Notes: generated by a model from the letters alone, not told the origin. Counted from the first letter of the stretch, positions 1 through 6,201 are shown. The stretch: 8,970 nucleotides of DNA from Chloroflexota bacterium (GCA_021806765.1 JAJZQR010000211.1:1-8970), one strand, 5' to 3'. Made by a program: numbers and translations.

Positions 1-1
1 C

Positions 2-112
2 CTGGTGTTCAAGCGGATCTCCATCGACAATGCCGGCGACGTCGTCGACTACCGGCTGGCCACCCCCTTCGGCTACCTGGCCCAACAAAAAAAAAGGCTA
101 CTCCCCGCGTGA
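2..112 (+). CDS. C-terminal end of an unidentified protein, possibly a serine recombinase
   Basis: The frame is open from the left edge and encodes 36 residues before a TGA at 110-112. The readable end is hydrophilic and contains DNAGDVVDYRL followed by ATPFGYLAQQKK. A strand ending in a 'PFxYL' segment near the C-terminus is something I recall from large serine recombinases of Gram-positive-type bacteria. That resemblance is weak and no catalytic residues are in view. The last codons run through a tract of nine A residues (87-95), which is also the T-tract of a terminator on the opposite strand. The gene start, and thus its function, lies outside the window. It could equally be the tail of an unrelated protein. 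Confidence 0.4.
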   Translation: MVFKRISIDNAGDVVDYRLATPFGYLAQQKKRLLPA

Positions 113-125
113 GGCGAGGAGCACC
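87..125 (-). terminator. Intrinsic terminator for minus-strand transcription
   Basis: Read on the minus strand, GGTGCTCCTCGC pairs across a CTCAC loop with GCGGGGAGTAGCC. This gives about 12 base pairs with two wobbles and one bulged G. Nine T residues follow directly. This is a textbook intrinsic terminator. It lies downstream of the short minus-strand reading frame at 373-486 and would end its transcript. It overlaps the last codons of the convergent plus-strand gene. Confidence 0.65.
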
Positions 126-170
126 ATAGGTTCGAAACAGGTCCGGTATGCGCTACCAGCGAGACCAAAC

Positions 171-196
171 AGGCCGGCTCCTGGGAGCCGGCCTTT
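171..196 (+). terminator. Hairpin, likely plus-strand terminator
   Basis: AGGCCGGCTC and GAGCCGGCCT form a perfect 10-base-pair stem with a CTGG loop. Only a short T run (CCTTTGC) follows. It sits 59 bases after the stop of the left-edge plus-strand gene, so it probably ends that transcript. With the short T tract it may be weak, or may work in both directions. Confidence 0.6.
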
Positions 197-372
197 GCTA
201 TGGCTCAACCCCTTTCCCTACCACCGAGGGACGGTCAAGGCACCCCCCAGCCAGCCGCCATACACACACTCTTGGCCGAGAGGCATGCCTGGCCGTCCTC
301 CGGCAGACCGCCGTCGCAAGGCGTGACTGGGCCAGCCGCAACGGGCCAGCCTACGAGCCTGCTCCCCCGCTC

Positions 373-486
373 TCACTGCACCTGGAGCAGCAACTCCTGC
401 AGTTGGGGGGCGGAAGCTACCAGGACAGCCAGGAGCAGGATGACGTAGGCAACGATCAGAGTAAGAAGATTGATGCCGTGTGCCAT
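373..486 (-). CDS. Possible small single-span membrane protein (37 aa)
   Basis: On the minus strand an ATG at 486-484 opens a 37-codon frame ending in TGA at 375-373. GGAGG lies just upstream with good spacing (GGAGGCTTCC before the ATG). The product is almost all one hydrophobic helix (NLLTLIVAYVILLLAVLVAS, about residues 6-25), followed by a short polar, Leu/Gln-rich tail (QLQELLLQVQ). Such a protein would sit in the membrane with a short tail on one side. A strong minus-strand terminator lies downstream at 87-125, which supports a real transcript. I found no convincing promoter between it and the oppositely oriented mntP promoter. No family is recognised. Such short frames can arise by chance. 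Confidence 0.45.
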   Translation of the reverse strand: MAHGINLLTLIVAYVILLLAVLVASAPQLQELLLQVQ

Positions 487-626
487 GGAAGCCTCCGCCG
501 ACGGGACCTCCACCACAGAACCGGAGAACCCAAGCCTTCAACCAACTTCAAGCATTCTCCGTTCCACCAGAGGTGCCTATGGGGGGCGTAATGGGAACTC
601 CTGACGAGCGAGCCGACGAACTCTTC

Positions 627-655
627 TTGACGCAGGGTGCCACTGCCGGTAGAAT
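627..655 (+). promoter_or_regulatory. Promoter of the mntP riboswitch transcript
   Basis: TTGACG at 627-632 and TAGAAT at 650-655 are separated by exactly 17 bases, a strong sigma-70-type match. Transcription would start near 662, immediately before the first strand of the riboswitch. That fits the expected layout. Confidence 0.8.
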
Positions 656-661
656 CTGTAT

Positions 662-815
662 GACTCAAGGGGAGTAGCGTCGGAACGCACCGTCCTGTTT
701 CGGTGCGGCGATGGGATCGACACACTGGCCTCGGCCCGGTCCCGTCGCTTGGCAAACCTGCCAAGTCGCGAGACCTTCGGTCCTAGGTAATTACACCTGG
801 CCGGGGTCTCTTTTT
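662..815 (+). ncRNA. yybP-ykoY manganese riboswitch with terminator
   Basis: Two signature segments of this class are present: GGGGAGTAGC at 669-678 and GCGAGACC at 768-775. P1 forms from ACTCAAGG (663-670) and CCTTCGGT (774-781) with one mismatch and one wobble. Inner helices are GCACCG/CGGTGC (687-692/701-706), an 11-base-pair stem 708-718/738-748, and TTGGCA/TGCCAA (749-754/759-764). In this family Mn2+ bridges the two conserved loops and stabilises P1. The terminator downstream uses GAGACC, which overlaps P1, so the two folds exclude each other. The predicted logic is that manganese turns expression on. The adjacent manganese exporter gene is the classic partner. Confidence 0.92.
770..815 (+). 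terminator. Riboswitch-controlled intrinsic terminator
   Basis: GAGACC (770-775) pairs with GGTCTC (805-810). An inner stem is built from CGG, CC and AGGT on the left and ACCT, GG and CCG on the right, with an AATTAC loop and small bulges. TTTTTG follows at once. The left arm includes the last conserved part of the riboswitch and the 3' strand of P1, so ligand binding should prevent it from forming. Confidence 0.8.
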
Positions 816-848
816 GTTGCCCCGGTACCCTCGAGGAGGAACGCAACG

Positions 849-1403
849 ATGGGGTTCTTCCCCCTGTTGGGGATCGCTCTGGGATTGGCCATGGATGCCT
901 TCTCCGTCGCCGTGGCCAGCGGCATCTCCCTGGGAAAGGTCTCCTCCCGCCAGGCCTTTCGCTTGTCTTTCCACTTCGGTCTCTTCCAGTTCGCTATGCC
1001 ACTTCTGGGCTGGGTTCTGGGATCGCTGGTGGCTGAACAGATCGGTGCCATCGACAACTGGGTAGCCTTTGGTCTCCTCAGCTTCGTCGGAGGCAAGATG
1101 CTGTGGGAGTCGCTGCGGGCCGGCGAGGACTGTGTTCGTGACGATCCCACCAGAGGCATCTCCCTGGTGATGCTGTCCGTGGCCACCAGCATCGACGCCC
1201 TGGCCGTGGGGCTCAGCCTCGCGCTGCTCCGGGTACCGGTCCTTGTCCCCAGCGTGGTCATCGGGCTCGTGGCCGCCACCATGACGGGCCTTGGCCTCCA
1301 ACTGGGCAAACGAGCGGGCCATCTGCTGGGCAACCGGATGGAGATCCTGGGCGGGCTGGTGCTGATAGTCTTCGCCTTCAAGGTGCTGCTGGACCCCTTC
1401 TAG
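849..1403 (+). CDS. mntP: Manganese efflux pump MntP
   Basis: This 184-residue integral membrane protein exports Mn2+ across the cytoplasmic membrane and protects against manganese overload. The length matches the family (about 185-190). It has six hydrophobic segments in two related halves. Each half carries a conserved aspartate motif: AMDAFSVAVASG with Asp16, and ATSIDALAVGLSL with Asp116. These match the acidic residues needed for transport in characterised MntP. The start was placed at ATG 849 because GAGGAGGA lies 8 bases upstream. An in-frame extension upstream would run through the riboswitch and terminator and is rejected. The upstream manganese riboswitch gives independent support for both substrate and regulation. 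Confidence 0.95.
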   Translation: MGFFPLLGIALGLAMDAFSVAVASGISLGKVSSRQAFRLSFHFGLFQFAMPLLGWVLGSLVAEQIGAIDNWVAFGLLSFVGGKMLWESLRAGEDCVRDDPTRGISLVMLSVATSIDALAVGLSLALLRVPVLVPSVVIGLVAATMTGLGLQLGKRAGHLLGNRMEILGGLVLIVFAFKVLLDPF

Positions 1404-1415
1404 AGGCGTTCATGG

Positions 1416-1444
1416 TTGACAATATCAGCCGCACGGAATATCCT
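1416..1444 (+). promoter_or_regulatory. Promoter for tatA
   Basis: A perfect TTGACA (1416-1421) is followed after 17 bases by TATCCT (1439-1444), four of six matches to the -10 consensus. It lies just after the mntP stop and about 70 bases before the tatA start, so tatA need not depend on the manganese-controlled transcript. Confidence 0.65.
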
Positions 1445-1513
1445 TCGGGTGTCGGTAACGGCCGTCACTCCACTTAGCGCCGGTTCGTCAGTCCACCCTT
1501 CGGGAGGTGTGCC

Positions 1514-1693
1514 ATGCCCTTTGGACCGTGGGAATTGGTCCTCGTTCTAGGTATCGTGATAATCGTCTTCGGGGCTGGAAAATTGCCTGAGGTAGGCGGA
1601 GCCCTGGGGAAGGGAATCAGGGAGTTCCGCAAGGCCACCGGCGACGAAAGCGGAGACACTCCCCCTCAGCCCACTGACAAGGAAACCAAGTAA
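1514..1693 (+). CDS. tatA: Sec-independent translocase subunit TatA
   Basis: The product has 59 residues, short but normal for TatA/TatE. It is the pore-forming component of the twin-arginine system, which moves folded and often cofactor-loaded proteins across the cytoplasmic membrane. The N-terminus ([19 protein letters not shown]) is the single membrane helix. It is followed by the [20 protein letters not shown] segment (residues 19-38), the hinge and amphipathic helix typical of the family, then a charged, Pro-rich tail. GGGAGG precedes the ATG with good spacing. The gene was too short for a 60-residue cutoff but is unambiguous. tatC is not in this window. It has its own promoter and a terminator-like hairpin after it. 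Confidence 0.93.
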   Translation: MPFGPWELVLVLGIVIIVFGAGKLPEVGGALGKGIREFRKATGDESGDTPPQPTDKETK

Positions 1694-1724
1694 CTCCCGA
1701 CCCGCAAGGTTTCCCTGTATCTGT

Positions 1725-1760
1725 GACTGGATCGGCTCTGGTCGATCCAGTCTGTTGTTT
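1725..1760 (+). terminator. Terminator after tatA
   Basis: GACTGGATCG (1725-1734) and CGATCCAGTC (1743-1752) form a perfect 10-base-pair stem with an 8-base loop, followed by TGTTGTTT. It lies 32 bases after the tatA stop and only 11 bases before the mobA start codon, so it separates two genes on the same strand. Confidence 0.7.
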
Positions 1761-1771
1761 CAGGTTGAGTC

Positions 1772-2368
1772 GTGCAGGCTTGTAGTGCTGTAGTGCTGGC
1801 GGGTGGGCGGGCCACCCGGTTGGGCGGTGTCAACAAGGCCCAACTGCAGATCGGGGGCGTACCGGTCCTGGATCGAGTGGTGGGGGCCCTGCGACCGCTG
1901 GCGAGCCAAATAATCGTGGTGGGCCACCTGGCCGGCGACTATCCTCCCCCGGGAGTCGAGGTTGTACCCGACGCCCTCGCTGAGCACAGTACGCTGGTGG
2001 GCGTCTACACAGGGCTTCTGGCGATCCGCAATGAGGTGGCTCTGGTCGTGGGGTGCGACATGCCCTTCCTCTCGACCCGGCTCCTGGAGCGGATCGCCCT
2101 GCTATCGGAGGGATACGACGTCGCGGTTCCCCTGGTGGGAGGCCACTTGGAGGCGTTGCACGCTGCCTACCGCCGCAGCTGCCTGCCGGTCATGGAGGAG
2201 GCCATCCGCCGCCAGCAACTGAAGATCATAGACTTCTATCCCCGGGTGGGGGTTCGCCAGGTTGAGGACGCAGAAATCCTCAACCTGGATCCCGAACTGC
2301 GGTCCTTCTTCAACGTCAACACCCCTGCAGACCTGGAGAGGGCTCGCTCCCTCGCCGCGCAGTCGTAA
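1772..2368 (+). CDS. mobA: Molybdenum cofactor guanylyltransferase MobA
   Basis: MobA transfers GMP from GTP to molybdopterin cofactor, giving the guanine dinucleotide form used by DMSO-reductase-type molybdoenzymes in the cytoplasm. The 198-residue product has the nucleotidyltransferase features in order: LAGGRATRLGG (residues 9-19) with Lys22 for nucleotide binding, GCDMPFL (94-100) with the metal-binding Asp96, EALHAAYRR (127-135) and the C-terminal FFNVNTPADL (179-188). Length is typical. The start is a GTG with a modest AGGT/GAG site upstream. An ATG in a better context was not found. mobB follows after 24 bases. A related nucleotidyltransferase such as a MocA-type enzyme is possible, but the mobB partner favours MobA. 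Confidence 0.88.
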   Translation: MQACSAVVLAGGRATRLGGVNKAQLQIGGVPVLDRVVGALRPLASQIIVVGHLAGDYPPPGVEVVPDALAEHSTLVGVYTGLLAIRNEVALVVGCDMPFLSTRLLERIALLSEGYDVAVPLVGGHLEALHAAYRRSCLPVMEEAIRRQQLKIIDFYPRVGVRQVEDAEILNLDPELRSFFNVNTPADLERARSLAAQS

Positions 2369-2392
2369 CCTTACTTTGCCAAGGAGGCCAGC

Positions 2393-2896
2393 ATGCCGCC
2401 CATCGTATCTGTCGTCGGTCGTTCCGACGCAGGAAAGACGACGTTCCTCGAGAAGCTGATACCCGCCCTGAAGGCCCGGGGGCTTCGCGTCGCCGTGGTC
2501 AAGCACGACTCCCACGGGTTCGAGATGGACCGTCCCGGCAAGGATACGTGGCGGCTCCGCCAGGCAGGCGCCGATGCCACGATGATCTCCTCTCCGCGTC
2601 AGATGGCTCTGATCCGGACGGGGCTGGAGCGGGAGATGTCCCTGGACGATCTGGCCGATCTGGTTGGCGACTCCGTCGATCTGGTGCTGACCGAGGGCTA
2701 CAAGTCCGGCGACAAGAGGAAGATAGAGGTCTCTCGGCGGGCGGTCGCCGATGGAGAACTGCTTTGCGGTCCCGGAGAGCTGTTGGCAGTGGTGGCCGAT
2801 GGGCCTCGCCCCGTGGATGTCCCCCAGTTTGCGCTGGACGATGCTGAGGGAGTAGCGGACCTCTTGGTGTCTTACCTCAAGACGAGGAGGGTGTAG
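2393..2896 (+). CDS. mobB: MobB, GTP-binding molybdopterin guanine dinucleotide adaptor
   Basis: MobB is a small P-loop GTPase that binds MobA and assists formation of molybdopterin guanine dinucleotide. The 167-residue product starts with a strand and Walker A loop, VVGRSDAGKTTFLEKL (residues 7-22, Lys15). Next is the family segment VKHDSHGFEMDRPGKD (37-51, followed by TWRLRQAGA), and LTEGYKSGDKRKIEV (99-113), a conserved patch of the family. Length agrees with other MobB proteins. AAGGAGG at 2381-2387 is a strong ribosome site, 5 bases from the ATG. The gene follows mobA by 24 bases and precedes the HExxH membrane protein gene by 17, so the three are probably one transcript. Confidence 0.93.
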   Translation: MPPIVSVVGRSDAGKTTFLEKLIPALKARGLRVAVVKHDSHGFEMDRPGKDTWRLRQAGADATMISSPRQMALIRTGLEREMSLDDLADLVGDSVDLVLTEGYKSGDKRKIEVSRRAVADGELLCGPGELLAVVADGPRPVDVPQFALDDAEGVADLLVSYLKTRRV

Positions 2897-2913
2897 GGCA
2901 AAGGAGCCTTGCC

Positions 2914-3441
2914 ATGCTCTACCTGCGCGTGGCGCTGCTGGCGCCCGGCGTGATCCTCCACGAGTTCTCTCACCACATCCTCTGCTTGCTCTCTGGTGTG
3001 AGGGTCCACAAGGTAGTCTACTTCCGGATGGGTAATCCGGCCGGCTTCGTCGTTCACGAGGAGCCCCACCTGTACCGGCAGATCTTCGCCATCGTGGCTG
3101 GGCCTTTCTTTCTGAACTCCGCTGCGTGCGTGGTGCTCATCAACCTAGCTCTCCGTCAATGGGCTCGAGCCGAGGATTTCCCGGGCTTTTCCGTCGCTGC
3201 CCTAATGACCTGGCTGGGCATATCGGTGGGACTCCAGGCGATCCCCAGCCGAGCCGATGCCGCCAACCTCTTTCACAGCTCCAACTGGCACCTTTTCCAC
3301 GGAAACCCCTTCGCCCTGGTAGGCTACCCCGTTGCTCTGGCCATCTACCTGGTGCAGCTGGCCAAGCCGCTGGGATCGGAGTGGTACTACACGGTGTTTA
3401 TGGCCTATCTGGCTCAGCGAGGCTTCGCGGGAATAGGGTGA
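2914..3441 (+). CDS. Small HExxH membrane protein, M50 (site-2 protease)-like
   Basis: The product has 175 residues, most of them hydrophobic, with three to four likely membrane segments. The first helix carries HEFSHH at 16-21, a HExxH zinc motif, inside a membrane helix as in M50 proteases. VAGPFFLNSA (61-70) resembles the family's 'aGPxxN' motif. IPSRADAANL (110-119) resembles the region holding the third zinc ligand, with Asp115 the candidate. There is no PDZ domain, so this would be a minimal, compact form. Its substrate is unknown. It could cut a membrane-bound regulator or be a non-proteolytic relative. AAAGGAG precedes the ATG. It lies 17 bases after mobB, which suggests co-transcription but does not show a role in cofactor synthesis. 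Confidence 0.75.
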   Translation: MLYLRVALLAPGVILHEFSHHILCLLSGVRVHKVVYFRMGNPAGFVVHEEPHLYRQIFAIVAGPFFLNSAACVVLINLALRQWARAEDFPGFSVAALMTWLGISVGLQAIPSRADAANLFHSSNWHLFHGNPFALVGYPVALAIYLVQLAKPLGSEWYYTVFMAYLAQRGFAGIG

Positions 3442-3479
3442 TGCTTCGTGGTAGCGTGGCGGTGGGTAGTCCGGGGCGG

Positions 3480-3485
3480 TATAAT
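3480..3485 (+). promoter_or_regulatory. Candidate -10 element for lepB
   Basis: A perfect TATAAT lies 52 bases before the lepB ATG. The -35 position at the usual distance (TGGCGG at 3457-3462) is a poor match, so this is a partial promoter call. Some transcription of lepB probably also comes from upstream, since no terminator is visible after the preceding gene. Confidence 0.4.
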
Positions 3486-3537
3486 TCTGGAATAGAGCCT
3501 GCATAGGGAAGGTGGAACATCATTGGAGGATCAGGTT

Positions 3538-4257
3538 ATGTCGGTTGGGCAGGACACCCCTCCTGAAGAGCCTTTGCGGGATCAAGAGGGGCAGAAGCCC
3601 GAGTTGGGTCCATCGGAGAGCGAACAGCTGCCTTCCCCGCAGCGCAAGTCTAGCCTCAAACCCCTGGTCGTCGAGATCCTTCAGACGGTCCTGCTGACTC
3701 TCATCATTTTTGCCGGCGTTCGGTCGGTCGTGCAGAATTTCAAGGTAGATGGGGCAAGCATGGAGCCGACCCTCCACACTGGCCAGTACCTGCTGATCAA
3801 CAAGATGGCCTATTTCCATATCGAGGGTGTGCCGCTTCAGATCGCGGAGGATCTTCATCTGGTGACTACCACGGGCGATTCGGCCTTCCCCTTCGGCGGT
3901 CCACAGCGAGGGGATATAGTGGTGTTCAGGTACCCGGGCGGACCCGACAGGGATTTCATCAAGCGAATCATCGGTCTCCCCGGGGATACCATCCAGATCG
4001 AGCGTGGTCGCGTGTACGTCAACGGCGTGCTGCAGCAGGAGGACTACATTGAGGCCGTCCCTACCTACAGCCTCCCACCTCAGAAGGTGCCACAGGATAG
4101 CTACTTCGTTCTGGGAGACAACCGGCCGAACAGCAGCGACTCGCACATCTGGGGATACGTCCCTGAGGCCAATCTGATAGGCAAGGCGTGGGTTTCCTAT
4201 TGGCCACCTAATGAGTGGGGAGTGGTGGCCGCCCACGGCGTCGCGGGGAACCAGTGA
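3538..4257 (+). CDS. lepB: Signal peptidase I
   Basis: This membrane-anchored serine protease removes signal peptides from exported preproteins on the outer face of the membrane. The 239-residue product has a polar, acidic N-terminal tail (about 40 residues), one membrane helix (about 43-62), then the catalytic domain. The nucleophile is Ser74 in DGASMEPTL. The general base is Lys142 in RDFIKRIIGLPGD. The conserved end box is LGDNRPNSSDSHIWGYVP (192-209). All catalytic-site boxes are intact. I chose ATG 3538 because GGAGGA ends 7 bases upstream. A TTG at 3523 would add five residues and has a poorer case. It is convergent with ilvB. Confidence 0.95.
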   Translation: MSVGQDTPPEEPLRDQEGQKPELGPSESEQLPSPQRKSSLKPLVVEILQTVLLTLIIFAGVRSVVQNFKVDGASMEPTLHTGQYLLINKMAYFHIEGVPLQIAEDLHLVTTTGDSAFPFGGPQRGDIVVFRYPGGPDRDFIKRIIGLPGDTIQIERGRVYVNGVLQQEDYIEAVPTYSLPPQKVPQDSYFVLGDNRPNSSDSHIWGYVPEANLIGKAWVSYWPPNEWGVVAAHGVAGNQ

Positions 4258-4260
4258 CCT

Positions 4261-4290
4261 GGTAGAGGCGACGCGTCCGTCGCCCCTGCC
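4261..4290. repeat. Imperfect palindrome, GTAGRGGCG-type repeat, copy 1
   Basis: The left arm GGTAGAGGCGACG (4261-4273) pairs with CGTCGCCCCTGCC (4278-4290) across a CGTC loop, with one mismatch and one wobble. It begins 3 bases after the lepB stop. No T tract follows, so it resembles an extragenic palindrome more than a simple terminator. Its arms resemble those of the next palindrome and of the hairpin at 6596-6646. Confidence 0.7.
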
Positions 4291-4315
4291 GATGTTGACC
4301 CATGGTGAGGAGAAC

Positions 4316-4343
4316 GTAGGGGCGGTTCGCGAACCGCCCCTAC
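4316..4343. repeat. Perfect 28-base palindrome between convergent genes
   Basis: GTAGGGGCGGTTC (4316-4328) and GAACCGCCCCTAC (4331-4343) are exact inverted copies around a central GC, so the whole is its own reverse complement. It lies 6 bases beyond the ilvB stop and 58 beyond the lepB stop. It could stop transcription from both sides, although neither side has a T tract. The GTAGGGGCG...CGCCCCTAC ends look like a short dispersed repeat family that I recall from Chloroflexota-type genomes. Confidence 0.75.
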
Positions 4344-4349
4344 ACGATT

Positions 4350-6080
4350 CTAGCTTTCGAGGATCATGTCCGACAGGCTCGTCCCCGGAGCCACCATGGG
4401 GAAGACGTTCTCCTCCGGCTCGACGGCGAACTCCAGCAGATAGGGACCCTCGTACTCCATGGCCTTTTGGATGGCTGCTTTCAAATCCGACGGGTCGGTG
4501 ACCCGCGAAGCCGCCACTCCATGGGCCTGAGCCAGGCTCACGAAGTCGGGTCCAGGGATCGGGCTGTGGGAGTAGTTGCCGTCGAAGAAGAACTGCTGCC
4601 ACTGGCGGACCATGCCCAGGTAGCCGTTGTTCAGCACCGCGATCTTCACCCCTATCCCGTGCTGAGCCAGGGTTGACAGTTCTGGTGCCGACATCTGGAA
4701 GCCACCGTCGCCCACCACGGCCCACACCGTCTCGTCGGGCATCCCCACTTTGGCGCCTATGGCGGCCGGCAAACCGTAACCCATGGACCCCAGACCGCCG
4801 GAGCAGAAGAAGCTGGAGGGCTTCTCGAAGCCGAAGTGCTGAGCCACCCACATCAGATGCTGCCCCACGTCGCTGGCCACCAGGGCATCGCCCTTGGTCG
4901 CCTCCCGTATCTCCCGGATCACCTCGGTCACCAGGGGCCGCTCCCGCTGAGCCGGCTCGATAGTCACCGGGTTCTCCTCTCGCCAGCGGAGGAGTTGATG
5001 AACCCACTCGGGCCGCTGCCTGGAGCTGACCTGTTGGAGCAACATGGCCAGGACTTCCCGGGCGTCACCGACGATGGGCACGTCCACACGGACGTTCCGG
5101 CCCAACTCGTTCAGGTCGATATCCACGTGGACGATCTTCGCCTTGGGGGCGAAGGTGGAGGGCTTGCAAGCCACCCGGTCGTCGAACCTCATCCCGACGG
5201 CCACCACCAGGTCCGCCTCCTCGATGGCCTTGTTGGCCCAGAAGTGTCCGTGCATCCCGACCATACCGAAGGAGAGGGGGTGGGACTCAGGCAGCGCGCT
5301 GATCCCCAGCAAAGTGGTGACGACGGGCGTGTCCGTCTTCTCGGCCAGTTCTCGTAGCTCCCAGAAGGCCCCGGACTGGATGACCCCGTGGCCGACCAGC
5401 AGCACCGGCCGCTCGGCTTCGGACATCAGCTGCGCCGCCCTTACCACCTCGCGGCTGTCAGATAGCGGGGCTTTGGGCAAGCGGTGCACCAGACCGTTGG
5501 ACGGTCGCTGGTACACGGTCCGGCCATTTTGGACGTCCTTCGGCAGGTCTACGAGGACCGGGCCGGGCCTCCCGTCCATGGCCACGTGGAAGGCCTCCCT
5601 GAGCACAGCGGCCAGTTCGTCCACGTGCCGGACGAAGTAGCTCCGCTTCGTCACCGGCTTGGTTATGCCGACTATGTCGACCTCCTGGAAGGCCATCTTC
5701 CCCACCGAGGAGGTGGCCACCTGACCCGTGATGGCGACCATGGGAACCGAGTCCATGAAGGCGTTGGCGATGCCGGTCACCAGGTTGGTTGCCCCAGGGC
5801 CCGAGGTGGCGAAGCAGACACCTACCCTGCCGGTGGCTCGGGCGTACCCGTCGGCCGCCATGGCGGCGTTCTCCTCGTGGCGCACCAGGACGTGGCGGAG
5901 CGCCGGATAGGAGGGCAGGACGTGATACAGAGGAAGCATGGCGCCCCCGGGATAGCCGAAGACGGTGTCCACGCCCTCGGCCAGGAGGCTCTCGCAGACG
6001 ATGGCGGCGCCCGATAACAGGGTTCCTTCTGATGGACTAGGGGTACCTGTGGAAAGCCTATCGGTGGTCTCGACAGCCAT
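4350..6080 (-). CDS. ilvB: Acetolactate synthase large (catalytic) subunit
   Basis: This enzyme condenses two pyruvates, or pyruvate with 2-oxobutyrate, in the first shared step of valine, leucine and isoleucine synthesis, using thiamine diphosphate, Mg2+ and FAD. The 576-residue product has the three family domains. The N-terminal domain has FGYPGGAMLP (41-50) and the catalytic glutamate Glu69 in RHEENAAMAADGYAR. Then come TSGPGATNLVTG (92-103) and the FAD-binding middle domain (GMRFDDRV, 296-303). The cofactor motif runs from GDGGF (458) to LNNGYLGMVRQWQ (483-495). The start is ATG 6080, with GGGGGGAG upstream. Longer in-frame starts would reach into the T-box leader and are rejected. No ilvN follows, because the gene ends at a convergent lepB. 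The N-terminal 20 residues are Ser/Thr/Pro-rich and may be poorly conserved. Confidence 0.95.
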   Translation of the reverse strand: MAVETTDRLSTGTPSPSEGTLLSGAAIVCESLLAEGVDTVFGYPGGAMLPLYHVLPSYPALRHVLVRHEENAAMAADGYARATGRVGVCFATSGPGATNLVTGIANAFMDSVPMVAITGQVATSSVGKMAFQEVDIVGITKPVTKRSYFVRHVDELAAVLREAFHVAMDGRPGPVLVDLPKDVQNGRTVYQRPSNGLVHRLPKAPLSDSREVVRAAQLMSEAERPVLLVGHGVIQSGAFWELRELAEKTDTPVVTTLLGISALPESHPLSFGMVGMHGHFWANKAIEEADLVVAVGMRFDDRVACKPSTFAPKAKIVHVDIDLNELGRNVRVDVPIVGDAREVLAMLLQQVSSRQRPEWVHQLLRWREENPVTIEPAQRERPLVTEVIREIREATKGDALVASDVGQHLMWVAQHFGFEKPSSFFCSGGLGSMGYGLPAAIGAKVGMPDETVWAVVGDGGFQMSAPELSTLAQHGIGVKIAVLNNGYLGMVRQWQQFFFDGNYSHSPIPGPDFVSLAQAHGVAASRVTDPSDLKAAIQKAMEYEGPYLLEFAVEPEENVFPMVAPGTSLSDMILES

Positions 6081-6171
6081 GGTGAAACTCCCCCCAAGAA
6101 ATTCTTTCCACCTGCCCGAAAGCTCTTGGGTAACGGGTCCTGTCGTCGCTCTGCCGGTGGCCCCGACATAC

Positions 6172-6201
6172 AAAAATCCCGTCCCACCTAGGGACGGGAT
6201 T
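6172..6201 (-). terminator. T-box terminator in the ilvB leader
   Basis: On the minus strand AATCCCGTCCC pairs perfectly with GGGACGGGATT across a TAGGT loop, with TTT following. It is the terminator part of the T-box switch. Formation of the antiterminator by the T-box sequence would sequester its 5' arm. Confidence 0.88.

Noticed and set aside
121..180. tRNA-like T-arm sequence (GGTTCGAAAC) after the left-edge gene, which could mark an integration site
   Set aside because: The flanks cannot form the five-base-pair T stem, and no acceptor, D-arm or anticodon arm is present.
329..351. Direct repeat GGGCCAGCC, two copies with a 5-base gap
   Set aside because: It is short and in GC-rich sequence, with no further copies or associated feature.
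218..541. Long open frames on both strands between 148 and 764
   Set aside because: They overlap each other, have no ribosome sites, and their Pro/Arg/Gly-rich translations look like random GC-rich sequence. Part lies under the riboswitch promoter region.
711..848. N-terminal extension of mntP from 711
   Set aside because: It would translate the riboswitch and its terminator. The strong ribosome site is directly before 849, and family length agrees with that start.
3520..5007. Very long minus-strand frame under lepB and part of ilvB
   Set aside because: It is antisense to lepB, whose catalytic motifs are intact, and lies in a different frame of ilvB. The translation is low-complexity and matches nothing known.
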